Of a stretch of DNA of 64,000 nt, positions 35,132-43,192 are shown one piece after another. Made by a program: the position numbers and the translations under genes. Origin of the DNA: Calothrix brevissima NIES-22 (GTDB lineage Bacteria > Cyanobacteriota > Cyanobacteriia > Cyanobacteriales > Nostocaceae); NCBI RefSeq assembly GCF_002367995.1, contig NZ_AP018207.1, positions 4,401,083-4,465,082 on the forward strand, given 5' to 3'. Every line of letters starts with the position of its first letter. The stretch's first letter is position 1. The notes beneath the pieces are model-generated. The model saw only the letters and a program-made list of their open reading frames with translations. It had not been told where the DNA came from and did no database searches.

Positions 35132-36191
35132 GACTAACTATTTCCGCTCAAATGTTGATGCAATGGCTAGCTATGTACCTGGCGAACAGCCACCGCGAGG
35201 TACACCAATTATCAAGCTGAATAGTAACGAAAATCCTTATCCTCCCTCACCTGCGGCTTTAGAAGTTTTGCGGAATATCGATGGCGAATGGTTGCGGCGC
35301 TATCCTGAACCCTATGGTGGCGAATTTCGCCAAGCTGCTGGTAAAGTTTTAGGCATTCCTAGCGATTGGATTATTGTGGGTAATGGTAGCGATGAAGTTT
35401 TAAGTATTGTTATTCGTGCTTGTACTGAACCTGGTCGCAAAGTAGTTTACCCAATGCCTACTTATGTGCTTTACCGCACATTAACGGAGATGCAAGCAGC
35501 AGATATTCTAGAAATTCCTTACCAAGAAGATTACAGCTTACCAATAGAAGAAATTATTGCAGCTAATGGTGCAGTAACTTTTATTGCTTCTCCTAATAGT
35601 CCCTCTGGACATGTAGTCCCAAGTGAAGATTTGCGCAAATTAGCCAGTGCGTTATCTGGGGTTTTAGTGATTGATGAGGCTTATGTAGATTTTACTACAG
35701 AAAATGCTTTAGATTTAGTTCGGGAATATGAAAACGTCATTTTAATTCGCACGCTTTCTAAAGGTTACTCTTTAGCCGGATTGCGCTTGGGATTTGGGAT
35801 AGCGAATCCCCAATTATTGTCTGGGTTATTTAAAGTTAAAGATAGTTATAACATTGATGCGATCGCCTGTGCTGTTGCAACTGCGGCAATTACTGATCAA
35901 GAGTATAAAAATGCTTGTGTAGCTAAAATTACAGCCTCAAAAAATCAGCTAGCAGCCGATTTAAAACAATTAGGTTTTATTGTTTGGGATTCTCAAGCTA
36001 ATTTTTTACTAGTTCAGCCACCGCAAGGAAATGCAGAGTACCTTTATCAAAAACTGAAGGAACAACAAATTCTCATTCGCTATTTCAAACAACCAGGATT
36101 AGAAGATAAATTACGCATTTCTATTGGCACTGATGAGCAAAATCAAACTTTGGTAACAACCTTGATTAGTTTGCTTAAACAAGAAGAATAA
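35130..36191 (+). CDS. hisC: Histidinol-phosphate aminotransferase
   Basis: A 353-residue PLP-dependent aminotransferase of histidine biosynthesis (imidazole-acetol phosphate to histidinol phosphate). Marks: KLNSNENPYPPSPAALE (HisC N-terminal signature), VGNGSDEVLS, SPNSPSGHVV, VIDEAYVDF (Asp that binds the PLP ring nitrogen) and TLSKGYSLAGLRLGF with the Schiff-base Lys. ATG 35130 (MTNYFRSNVDAM) is chosen: the frame extends upstream to 35103, but those nine codons are a CCCATGCC-type tandem repeat that happens to supply extra ATGs. No other his genes adjoin, as is usual in cyanobacteria. Confidence 0.93.
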   Translation: MTNYFRSNVDAMASYVPGEQPPRGTPIIKLNSNENPYPPSPAALEVLRNIDGEWLRRYPEPYGGEFRQAAGKVLGIPSDWIIVGNGSDEVLSIVIRACTEPGRKVVYPMPTYVLYRTLTEMQAADILEIPYQEDYSLPIEEIIAANGAVTFIASPNSPSGHVVPSEDLRKLASALSGVLVIDEAYVDFTTENALDLVREYENVILIRTLSKGYSLAGLRLGFGIANPQLLSGLFKVKDSYNIDAIACAVATAAITDQEYKNACVAKITASKNQLAADLKQLGFIVWDSQANFLLVQPPQGNAEYLYQKLKEQQILIRYFKQPGLEDKLRISIGTDEQNQTLVTTLISLLKQEE

Positions 36192-36208
36192 AAGCTAAGA
36201 ATAATTAT

Positions 36209-36320
36209 TGTAATTTTAAATAACTTAATAGACCTGTAGATAAAATTGCGATCGCCTGAAAATTGTCACAATAAATGACGCCATCTTTTATTTTGAAACA
36301 ATCAATTCTATAGCATTTTT
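36209..36320. repeat. Duplicated ~110-bp segment, copy 1
   Basis: This segment (TAATTTTAAATAACTTAATAG to CAATCAATTCTATAGCATTT) is about 90-95 percent identical to 41524-41629, in the same orientation, 5.3 kb away. Copy 2 ends at the start codon of the SDH-type protease gene. On the minus strand both copies carry the end of a small reading frame (IELIVSK-stop) and, in another frame, ILSTGLLSYLKLQ-stop. Confidence 0.8.
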
Positions 36321-36449
36321 TCTATCTAGAAATTCTGGCATCTGCAAACCTAATTCCTCTGTAAATTTAAACAAATTAAGATTATTGACTTTTTCGACGC
36401 GGATACCAGTCTTTAGCCAAGATGAAGCTTTAACTACTGCTGGTGTCAT
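36288..36449 (-). CDS. Possible small protein (53 residues) or gene remnant
   Basis: The minus-strand frame starts MTPAVVKASSWLKTGI and ends ELIVSK, 53 residues, with a plausible amphipathic composition. Its last nine codons (NAIELIVSK) are also conserved in the duplicated segment at 41.6 kb. Downstream on the same strand a second frame (CDNFQAIAILSTGLLSYLKLQ split across the duplicate, conserved there with amino-acid changes) suggests an older, longer gene now frameshifted. I do not recognise a family. It could be a pseudogene. The rest of the 36192-36579 gap presumably holds the kinase promoter. Confidence 0.35.
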   Translation of the reverse strand: MTPAVVKASSWLKTGIRVEKVNNLNLFKFTEELGLQMPEFLDRKNAIELIVSK

Positions 36450-36579
36450 AGGTTTATGGCAATTGAATATATTGCTATTTTAGGCTACATCGCCAGCAGC
36501 TTAAATATTTCTGGAAACAAGACCGAGTTTTGTGTACGTCAAAGTAAAATATCAGTAAAATTACAGTCGTGAACTATAA

Positions 36580-39192
36580 ATGTGGAATCAAGGGCAGCCG
36601 TTATTTGGTAATCGCTACATTATCGAGAGAAAATTAGGCGAAGGTGGAATTGGTATCACCTATCTCGCGAAAAATCGACGGGGAGAATTGCGAGTCATCA
36701 AAACCCTCAGAGAAAAATTCCTGAATGATCCCAAATGGAGATCATACCAAGATAAATTACGGCAAGACTTTCGAGAAGAAGCAACGCAACTGTCTTTTTG
36801 TCGCCATCCTCACATTGTGCAGGTAGAAAACCTCTTTGATCAGGATAATTTGCCATGTATAGTGATGGAGTACATCGAAGGCGAAGATTTAGGCCAGCGA
36901 ATAATTGAAAAAGGGGCGTTACCGGAAGCGGAAGCACTGGAATATATTCGGCAAATTGGCGACGCTTTGATACTGGTTCACGAGAAAGGCTTACTGCATC
37001 GGGATTTGAAGCCGAATAATATTATGGTGCGTGCGGGTAAACCAGAAGCAGTGTTAATTGACTTTGGACTTGCGAGACAATTTATTTCTGGTGCAGTTCA
37101 ACGACATACAGAAAGTCTTACCCCTGGTTATGCACCACCAGAACAATATGCACCCATCGAACAACGGGGAGAATATATAGATGTTTATGCCTTAGCCGCT
37201 ACATTATATTTTTTGCTGACTGGAGAACCGCCCATGCCAGCACCAGCTAGACAGCTAAATTTTACTCTACAATCGCCTAAAGAATTGAATAGCAGTGTTA
37301 GCGACAGGGTGAATGACGCAATTATGCGGGGGATGGCGTTAAATTCCAAATTTCGTCCCCAGTCAGTGCAGAAGTTTTTGGATTTGCTGGGTGCAAGTCT
37401 CTTACCGCCAACACAGCCAGTAATATCTCCTCTCTACACACCTCAATCTGCACCAGTAACAACACAGCCAGTAATATCTCCTCCCTACACACCTCAATCT
37501 GCGCCAGTACCAACACAGCCAGTAATATCTCGTCGTCCCAATACAACCCCATCATGGGAATGCATCCACATCATCCCTGGTGTTTCTGGAATAGTAGCCC
37601 TTAGTCCCAAGGAAGATATTTTAGCAAGTGTGGCAGGTTCAGTTATTCACTTGTTTTCATCAACTACAGGTGAACTTCTCAACACCCTCACTGGTCATTC
37701 CGACTCGGTTAATTCCGTAGCCATCAGCAGTGATGGGCAATTCTTGGCTAGTGGTAGTGGTAACTACTATGGTGAAGAGAACACTATCAAACTGTGGGAT
37801 GTAGCAACAGGTAAAGAAATTCGCACTCTCACTGGTCATTCCGAAGCGGTTAATTCCGTAGCCATCAGCAGTGATGGGCAATTCTTGGCTAGTGGTGGTA
37901 GGGACAAGACTATCAAACTGTGGAATGTGGCAACAGGTAAAGAAATTCGCACTCTCACTGGTCATTCCGACTGGGTTAATTCCGTAGCCATCAGCAGTGA
38001 TGGGCAATTCTTGGCTAGTGGTGGTAGGGACAAGACTATCAAACTGTGGAATGTGGCAACAGGTAAAGAAATTCGCACCTTCACTGGTCATTCCGACTGG
38101 GTTAATTCCGTAGCCATCAGCAGTGATGGGCAATTCTTGGCTAGTGGTAGTGAAGACAAGACTATCAAACTGTGGAATGTAGCAACAGGAAGCGAAATTC
38201 GCACCCTCACTGGTCATTCCGAAGCGGTTTATTCCGTAGCCATCAGCAGTGATGGGCAATTCTTGGCTAGTGGTAGTGAAGACAAGACTATCAAACTGTG
38301 GAATCTGGCAACAGGTAAAAAAATTCGCACTCTCACTGGTCATTCCGACTGGGTTTATTCCTTAGCCATCAGCAGTGATGGGCAATTCTTGGCTAGTGGT
38401 AGTGAAGACAACACTATCAAACTGTGGGATGTGGCAACAGGTAAAGAAATTCGCACTTTCACTGGTCATTCCGACTGGGTTTATTCCGTAGCGATCAGCA
38501 GTGATGGGCAATTCTTGGCTAGTGGTAGTCAAGACAAGACTATCAAACTGTGGAATGTGGCAACAGGTAAAGAAATTCGCACTTTCACTGGTCATTCCGA
38601 AGCGGTTAATTCCGTAGCCATCAGCAGTGATGGGCAATTCTTGGCTAGTGGTGGTAGGGACAAGACTATCAAACTGTGGAATGTGGCAACAGGTAAAAAA
38701 ATTCGCACCTTCACTGGTCATTCCGACGTTGTTAAATCTGTAGCCATCAGCAGTGATGGGCAATTCTTGGCTAGTGGTAGTGAAGACAACACTATCAAAC
38801 TGTGGAATGTGGCAACAGGTAAAGAAATTCGCACTTTCACTGGTCATTCCGACTCGGTTCATTCCGTAGCCATCAGCAGTGATGGGCAATTCTTGGCTAG
38901 TGGTAGTTGGGACAAGACTATCAAACTGTGGAATGTAGCAACAGGAAGCGAAATTCGCAGCCTCACTGGTCATTCCGACTCGGTTCATTCCGTAGCCATC
39001 AGCAGTGATGGGCAATTCTTGGTTAGTGGTAGTTGGGACAAGACTATCAAACTGTGGGAAGTATCAACAGGTAAAGAAATTCACAGCCTCAGTCATTTTG
39101 ACTCAGTTATATCCGTCGTGTTTACCCCCGATGGAAGTTGGCTGGCTGCGGGAGATAATAGCGGAAATCTCAAAATTTGGCGACGCAGCTAG
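36580..39192 (+). CDS. Serine/threonine protein kinase with WD40 repeats
   Basis: 870 residues. Residues 1-275 are a Hanks-type kinase: glycine loop KLGEGGIGITYLAK, VAIK-like RVIKTLRE, HRDLKPNN catalytic loop, DFGLAR, and the APE-like APPEQYAP. A Pro/Thr/Gln linker (about 280-325) contains a tandem PVISPPYTPQSAPV repeat. Residues 325-870 hold about 13 WD40 units, of which units 2-12 are nearly identical (TGHSDWVNSVAISSDGQFLA, then IKLWNVATGKEIR) and the first is degenerate. No membrane segment is seen between kinase and propeller, so it is probably cytoplasmic. The kinase is likely active, as all key residues are present. The repeat identity points to recent amplification. Long minus-strand frames over the repeats are artefacts. 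Confidence 0.93.
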   Translation: MWNQGQPLFGNRYIIERKLGEGGIGITYLAKNRRGELRVIKTLREKFLNDPKWRSYQDKLRQDFREEATQLSFCRHPHIVQVENLFDQDNLPCIVMEYIEGEDLGQRIIEKGALPEAEALEYIRQIGDALILVHEKGLLHRDLKPNNIMVRAGKPEAVLIDFGLARQFISGAVQRHTESLTPGYAPPEQYAPIEQRGEYIDVYALAATLYFLLTGEPPMPAPARQLNFTLQSPKELNSSVSDRVNDAIMRGMALNSKFRPQSVQKFLDLLGASLLPPTQPVISPLYTPQSAPVTTQPVISPPYTPQSAPVPTQPVISRRPNTTPSWECIHIIPGVSGIVALSPKEDILASVAGSVIHLFSSTTGELLNTLTGHSDSVNSVAISSDGQFLASGSGNYYGEENTIKLWDVATGKEIRTLTGHSEAVNSVAISSDGQFLASGGRDKTIKLWNVATGKEIRTLTGHSDWVNSVAISSDGQFLASGGRDKTIKLWNVATGKEIRTFTGHSDWVNSVAISSDGQFLASGSEDKTIKLWNVATGSEIRTLTGHSEAVYSVAISSDGQFLASGSEDKTIKLWNLATGKKIRTLTGHSDWVYSLAISSDGQFLASGSEDNTIKLWDVATGKEIRTFTGHSDWVYSVAISSDGQFLASGSQDKTIKLWNVATGKEIRTFTGHSEAVNSVAISSDGQFLASGGRDKTIKLWNVATGKKIRTFTGHSDVVKSVAISSDGQFLASGSEDNTIKLWNVATGKEIRTFTGHSDSVHSVAISSDGQFLASGSWDKTIKLWNVATGSEIRSLTGHSDSVHSVAISSDGQFLVSGSWDKTIKLWEVSTGKEIHSLSHFDSVISVVFTPDGSWLAAGDNSGNLKIWRRS
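37680..39090 (+). repeat. Array of 126-bp WD40-coding repeats
   Basis: About eleven units of 126 bp, differing mainly at the codons after TGHS (DS, EA, DW, DV) and after SG (GR, SE, SQ, SW). Silent differences are few, so the array expanded or was homogenised recently. The first unit has an 8-codon insertion (NYYGEEN region). Confidence 0.9.
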
Positions 39193-39246
39193 TTGTGCAA
39201 TAACAGCGTCAAAATATTATTAGAACTGGCGAACAATAAACACAAA

Positions 39247-39471
39247 ATGAAAGCATACGAATTCCCAGCCAACGTCACCGATGAAGGCAAAATAGAATTA
39301 CCAAATGCGATTTGGCAACAATTAGCAAATAACCAGCAGGTAAAAGTAATTATTCTCGTCAATGAACCCACAGAAGAAGAACAAGAAGAAGCAGCAGCTT
39401 GGCATCGTCTTGCAGCCGAGCAATTACTAAAAGGCTACAGCGAAGATGATGCTATCTACGACACGATTTAA
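39247..39471 (+). CDS. Antitoxin-like small protein
   Basis: 74 residues starting MKAYEFPANVTDEGKIELP, with VKVIILVNEPTEEE and a C-terminal helix (WHRLAAEQLLKGYSEDDAIYD). The N-terminal beta pattern resembles AbrB/SpoVT-type antitoxins, and similar small cyanobacterial proteins are often annotated as antitoxin-like, but no toxin gene follows. It starts 55 bp after the kinase stop, and a strong terminator lies downstream. A truncated second copy is at 39967. An in-frame GTG at 39193 is less likely because conservation with the copy begins at the ATG and the upstream identity is at the DNA level. Confidence 0.7.
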   Translation: MKAYEFPANVTDEGKIELPNAIWQQLANNQQVKVIILVNEPTEEEQEEAAAWHRLAAEQLLKGYSEDDAIYDTI

Positions 39472-39505
39472 TCAATGCAACAGAAACGCACTAATTATCA
39501 GTCTC

Positions 39506-39543
39506 AGATCCCCGACTTCTTCAAGAAGTCGGGGATCTTTTTG
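39506..39543 (+). terminator. Strong rho-independent terminator
   Basis: AGATCCCCGACTTCTT and its full complement AAGAAGTCGGGGATCT form a near-perfect 16-bp stem with a 1-3-nt loop and a following TTTTTG. It would end the kinase/antitoxin-like transcript. Sequences of this type are also dispersed repeats in cyanobacteria. Confidence 0.85.
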
Positions 39544-39718
39544 TTTGTGATACCTCGCTAATTATCAGCCTTGGTGCCGCGATCGCTCAATTAGCTTTGA
39601 TATCCTTGGGTTGTTGCTGACATAAACTGTATTGCTCTACAAAAATATCAGGCGTTAGCTTAACTTACCCTAGCTATGGTTCTTTAGGGAACATCAACAA
39701 ATAAATTATCCCGCTTGT

Positions 39719-39747
39719 AGGGGCACTGGCACTGCCATGCCCTCTAG
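39719..39747. repeat. Hairpin repeat AGGGGCACTGGC / GCCATGCCCT
   Basis: Imperfect inverted repeat in the 39472-39966 gap; a GC-rich dispersed cyanobacterial hairpin type. No U-run. The neighbouring sequence shows no coding frame. Confidence 0.5.
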
Positions 39748-39820
39748 AATATTTTGATGTGTCGCAAAGATTATTGAAATTGGTATAAGTTGCGTTTGAC
39801 GCAATGAATCCCAACAGATA

Positions 39821-39966
39821 GAGATAATAGCCGTAGCGAAGATATCAAAATTTGGCATTAAAGGATCTGAGCGTAGGCGTAGCCGTTCTTAGACATCGCA
39901 CTTCGCCGCTAGTTGTAAAATAATAGCGTCAAAATAGTATTAGGACTGACGAAAACTCAACACAAC
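39821..39966 (+). pseudogene. Duplicated remnant of the kinase-WD40 3' end plus leader of the antitoxin-like gene
   Basis: GAGATAATAGC followed by ATATCAAAATTTGGC (39821-39855) matches the last codons of the kinase-WD40 gene (GDNSGNLKIW), and CGCTAGTTGTAAAATAATAGCG to the ATG (39907-39966) matches the 55-bp leader at 39188-39246. Between them about 50 bp are new or scrambled. So the duplication that made the second antitoxin-like gene also copied the end of the kinase gene. Confidence 0.6.
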
Positions 39967-40149
39967 ATGAAAGCATACGAATTTCCAGCGAATATCACCA
40001 CTGAAGGCAAAATAAAATTGCCAGATGAGATTTTGCAACAGTTAGCAAATAATCAGCAGGTGAAAGTAATTATTCTTATCAATGAACCCACCGGAGAAGA
40101 ACAAGAAGAAGCAGCTTGGCATCGTCTTGCAACCGAGCAATTATTATGA
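39967..40149 (+). CDS. Truncated paralogue of the antitoxin-like protein
   Basis: 60 residues (MKAYEFPANITTEGKIKLP to ATEQLL), about 85 percent identical to the protein at 39247, but stopping 14 residues early: the codon after EQLL is TGA where the first copy continues with KGYSED. The lost part is the acidic C-terminal helix. The upstream sequence is duplicated too. It may be a pseudogene or a shortened functional form. Followed by a 94-bp gap and hicBA. Confidence 0.6.
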   Translation: MKAYEFPANITTEGKIKLPDEILQQLANNQQVKVIILINEPTGEEQEEAAWHRLATEQLL

Positions 40150-40243
40150 GTAATCAGAATATGCAGCTTAAGTCCAATTAAAATTTTTTTACTGCAAATT
40201 TTTTATTGCAAAGCGTATCTTTACACTATGACTCACTAAATCG

Positions 40244-40468
40244 ATGAAACAAATCAAAATTATTGTTGAGAAACATCCAGATGGTTATGTAGCTTATCCT
40301 CTGGGAGTTAAAGGAGCTATAGTTGGTCAAGGCGAAACCTATGACGAAGCTTTGGCTGATGTCAAATCAGCTATTCGCTGCTATATCGAGATATTTGGCA
40401 ATAATATCTTAGAAGATGACTCACCAGTCATTGAAGCTTTTTTAACAGAAGCAGAGGTGGCTATTTAA
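40244..40468 (+). CDS. hicB: HicB-like antitoxin
   Basis: 74 residues with the HicB partial RNase-H-like fold: IKIIVEKHPDGYVAYPLGVKG, then GQGETYDEALADVKSAI and a C-terminal helix/strand. The usual DNA-binding tail is absent or very short, as in many small HicB proteins. The stop overlaps the start of hicA by one base (TAATG), so the pair is coupled. In HicBA modules HicB neutralises the HicA RNase and represses the promoter. Confidence 0.85.
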   Translation: MKQIKIIVEKHPDGYVAYPLGVKGAIVGQGETYDEALADVKSAIRCYIEIFGNNILEDDSPVIEAFLTEAEVAI

Positions 40469-40665
40469 TGCCTAAATTTCCCGTTGATGCTCCTAAAAAG
40501 AGAGTTATAAAAGCATTTGAGTTCATTGTTAGAGAACGCGAACATATTGTCATGGTGCGAAAAAATGAAGATGGCTCGGAGACACCATTAGTAATGCCTA
40601 ACCAGAGTCAAATTAAATCAGGAACATTAAGATCAATTTGCACTCAGATAGGTATTTCGCGGTAA
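40468..40665 (+). CDS. hicA: HicA-like toxin (mRNA interferase)
   Basis: 65 residues of HicA dsRBD-like fold: KKRVIKAFEFIVREREHIVMVRK, where the His matches the catalytic His of GSH-type HicA, then PLVMPNQSQIKSGTLRSI, matching the VPxHxxxxxxGTLRxI pattern. The canonical Gly-Ser before His is Arg-Glu here. It would cleave mRNA when released from HicB. The order antitoxin-toxin is the less common HicBA arrangement and is usual in cyanobacteria. Confidence 0.8.
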   Translation: MPKFPVDAPKKRVIKAFEFIVREREHIVMVRKNEDGSETPLVMPNQSQIKSGTLRSICTQIGISR

Positions 40666-40716
40666 GAATTTTTGGCAGCTTATGAACAATCTTGAAGAAA
40701 ATTATTAAACCTTACT

Positions 40717-41526
40717 ATGACCACCTTTCCTAAATATATCCCCCAATCTGACCCGCCCCTTCCGCCTGGGGAAACCTTACCCACAATGTACGATTTACCC
40801 AGCGATAACCCAGAGGAGCCAGGTTTGCCAGACTATTTTCACTTTTTACAACCCTTACTTTTATACTTAACTTTTCAACCAATAAACTGGAATCCTGAAC
40901 TAGTTTTCAGCGCTGCTGACCTCAATCTTTACTACGATTTACAACATCCTTTATGGTATAAACGCCCAGATTGGTTTGGTGTTGTCGGCGTGCAAAAACA
41001 ATATCAAGGTGAGGATTTGCGTTTAAGTTATGTGACTTGGCAAGAACCAGCCAGTCCTTTTGTAATTGTGGAATTATTATCTCCAGGTACAGAAGATGAA
41101 GATTTAGGTAATAAACAAAATGCCACAAATAAACCTCCTACTAAATGGGAAGTTTACGAACGCATTTTACGAGTTCCCTACTATATTGTGTTTAGCCGTT
41201 ACACAAATGAACTCCAAGCATTTCAATTAGTAGGCGGTCATTATGAACCGATGAATTTAACTGATGGACGCTTACTCATGCCAGAAATCGAATTAAGTTT
41301 AGGTTTATGGCAAGGGTCATTTCGAGATATTGAAAGATTGTGGTTAAGGTGGTTCACTTTAGCAGGAGAATTGATTCCTGAACCTGCTGAAGAAGCGGCT
41401 GCTGCTAATGAACGAGCTATGATTGCAGAACAAGAAGCTGAACAAGCAAAAAGAAAAGCAGCACAACTAGCAGAACGTTTGCGACAATTAGGCGTAAATC
41501 CTGATGATTTAGAAGAATTATTGTAA
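40717..41526 (+). CDS. Uma2 family (DUF820) protein
   Basis: 269 residues; the third Uma2 gene. Visible elements are KRPDWFGVVGV (acidic ligand), PFVIVELLSPGTEDED (E-x-x-S-x-G element) and YIVFSRYTNELQAF. A C-terminal Ala/Glu coiled coil ends LRQLGVNPDDLEELL, like the paralogue at 26.1 kb. The Lys of the E-x-K motif is not obvious here (ELLSPGT), so catalytic competence is less sure than in the other two. It starts 51 bp after hicA. Confidence 0.8.
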   Translation: MTTFPKYIPQSDPPLPPGETLPTMYDLPSDNPEEPGLPDYFHFLQPLLLYLTFQPINWNPELVFSAADLNLYYDLQHPLWYKRPDWFGVVGVQKQYQGEDLRLSYVTWQEPASPFVIVELLSPGTEDEDLGNKQNATNKPPTKWEVYERILRVPYYIVFSRYTNELQAFQLVGGHYEPMNLTDGRLLMPEIELSLGLWQGSFRDIERLWLRWFTLAGELIPEPAEEAAAANERAMIAEQEAEQAKRKAAQLAERLRQLGVNPDDLEELL

Positions 41527-41629
41527 TTTTAAATAACTTAATAGACCTGTAGATAGAATTGCGATCGCCTGAAAATTGTCACAATTAATGACGACATCCT
41601 TTATTTTGAGACAATCAATTCTATGGCAT
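41524..41629. repeat. Duplicated ~105-bp segment, copy 2
   Basis: Partner of 36209-36320, same orientation. It spans from the end of the Uma2 gene to the first codons of the SDH-type protease gene, so the start region of that gene lies in duplicated DNA. Confidence 0.8.
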
Positions 41630-42516
41630 TTGGTATTGGCGATTTATTCTGGATTTTCCTCCTCCTCTCTTCCCTACAACCCATCTGGCAAAAGCGTCAA
41701 ATCGAATATCGTCGTTTGCGCGCTTTACAAGAATTTGAGCAAGGACGTAACAGTCGGGTGATTTTATTAATTCACCGTCAAGAGTCTATCAGTTTACTCG
41801 GCATACCCTTATCACGCTACATCACCATTGAAGACTCAGAACAAATACTGCGTGCAATTCGCCTCACTCCCCCAGAAGTTCCTATTGACTTAATCTTGCA
41901 CACTCCCGGCGGTTTAGTTTTAGCTACCGAACAAATTGCTAGAGCATTAATTCGCCACCCAGCAAAAGTTACTGTGTTTGTACCCCACTATGCCATGAGT
42001 GGCGGCACAATGCTAGCGCTAGCTGCTGATGAAATTGTCATGGATGCAAATGCTGTCTTAGGGCCAGTCGATCCCCAATTAGGTAATTTCCCCGCAGCAA
42101 GTATCCTCAAGGTGGTAAAAGATAAACCCATCGGCGAAATTGATGACCAAACATTAATCATGGCAGATTTGTCAGCTAAAGCCATTCAACAGGTACAGCG
42201 CTTTGTGAGGACTTTGCTCAAAGACAGTATTCCTAAACAAAAAGTCAGCCCAGAAAATATTGAACCCATTATTGAAGCTTTAACAACAGGGCGTGTCACC
42301 CACGACTACCCCATTACCGTAGAGGAAGCAACAGAAATGGGGCTACCCGTGACAGTTGGATTGCCCCATTCTATTTATGAACTTATGGATCTGTATCCTC
42401 AACCACAAGGAGGCAGACCCACAGTTCAGTATATTCCCATGCCTTATGATGACCGTCGGCCAATTTTACCAACTCCTAAAGGTAGACCTTTAGAAGAACC
42501 GACTCAAAGAAGTTGA
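41623..42516 (+). CDS. SDH-type (ClpP/SppA-fold) membrane serine protease
   Basis: 297 residues. An N-terminal membrane helix (FGIGDLFWIFLLLSSLQPIW) anchors a crotonase/ClpP-fold domain: VPIDLILHTPGGLVLATEQIARAL (oxyanion glycines) and VPHYAMSGGTMLALAADEIVMD with the presumed nucleophile Ser. The following NAVLGPVDPQLG supplies a second conserved region, and the catalytic Lys/Asp would lie in the C-terminal helix. This matches the serine dehydrogenase proteinase (SDH) family, peptidases related to SppA. The C-terminal tail is Pro-rich. It is likely involved in membrane protein quality control, which is inference. Confidence 0.85.
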   Translation: MAFGIGDLFWIFLLLSSLQPIWQKRQIEYRRLRALQEFEQGRNSRVILLIHRQESISLLGIPLSRYITIEDSEQILRAIRLTPPEVPIDLILHTPGGLVLATEQIARALIRHPAKVTVFVPHYAMSGGTMLALAADEIVMDANAVLGPVDPQLGNFPAASILKVVKDKPIGEIDDQTLIMADLSAKAIQQVQRFVRTLLKDSIPKQKVSPENIEPIIEALTTGRVTHDYPITVEEATEMGLPVTVGLPHSIYELMDLYPQPQGGRPTVQYIPMPYDDRRPILPTPKGRPLEEPTQRS

Positions 42517-42538
42517 CATTGGCCAAGTATAAAAAACC

Positions 42539-43192
42539 CTAAGGTGTAGGTGAAGATGTCGGTGTAGGCGATGGTGTTGCCGATGGCGATGGCGATGGTG
42601 TTGCCGATGGCGATGGCGATGGTGTTGCCGATGGCGATGGCGATGGCGATGGTGTTGTCGTTCTTGGTTTAGTAGTTGGTTTAGCCGTCGGTGTAGGCGA
42701 TGGCTTGGGTTGTGAACCACCGATAGCTGACTTGGCTTCTGCATTCAGCTTTTGACGGAATGCTAAATCAGCAATCCCGGTTTCTTGTAACTGGAATTTT
42801 TTCTGAGCTTCCTTTACCGCCGCTTCTGTTTGCGTCCCATAAAATTGATCGCGGGGTAGGGGTTTTGTCGGCTTCAGTACTACATTTAAATTTGCTTGCA
42901 AAATTTGTACGATCTGCGCCGCCCAATCTTGAGTTTTCGGCCCAGCTACCCCATCCACACCTAACTTGTAACCTTTCTGAAATTCACGGATTGCTTGTTT
43001 TGCTTCGTTATCCGTCAGGGGTGAATTGTTTACAGTTATCTTATAGCCCAGACCATGCAACACAGAACGAAATTCCTGTGGAGTATAGTTACGCTGGCGT
43101 GCAGCAAAAGAAGCACTAGAAGACACCACAGTTGCAGTTACGAGGCAAGCAGTCACAATGCTAAAACTTGATTTTCCAAAGCCACACCACAT
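42539..43192 (-). CDS. Exported peptidoglycan-binding protein with Ser/Pro/Thr-rich tail
   Basis: 217 residues. Signal peptide (SIVTACLVTATVVSSSASFA), then two peptidoglycan-binding-1-like helical modules (SVLHGLGYKITVNN...GVDGVAGPKT at about residues 43-90, and YGTQTEAAVKEAQKKFQLQE at about 118-140), then a low-complexity tail of (S/T)P(S/T)P repeats from about residue 163. The tail is encoded by GGCGATGGC-type tandem repeats (42555-42660). It probably sits in the periplasm bound to the wall, with the tail as a flexible spacer. It is convergent with the SDH-type protease gene. Confidence 0.85.
   Translation of the reverse strand: MWCGFGKSSFSIVTACLVTATVVSSSASFAARQRNYTPQEFRSVLHGLGYKITVNNSPLTDNEAKQAIREFQKGYKLGVDGVAGPKTQDWAAQIVQILQANLNVVLKPTKPLPRDQFYGTQTEAAVKEAQKKFQLQETGIADLAFRQKLNAEAKSAIGGSQPKPSPTPTAKPTTKPRTTTPSPSPSPSATPSPSPSATPSPSPSATPSPTPTSSPTP
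42555..42660 (-). repeat. GGCGATGGCGATGGTGTTGCC-type tandem repeat (coding)
   Basis: About four and a half copies of a 24-bp unit, encoding SPSPSPSAT-type repeats in the tail of the peptidoglycan-binding protein. Likely length-variable between strains. Confidence 0.85.

Noticed and set aside
37660-39015. Two long minus-strand open frames (about 220 residues each) opposite the WD40 repeats
   Set aside because: They are periodic shadows of the 126-bp WD40-coding repeats; the plus strand encodes an intact kinase-WD40 protein.
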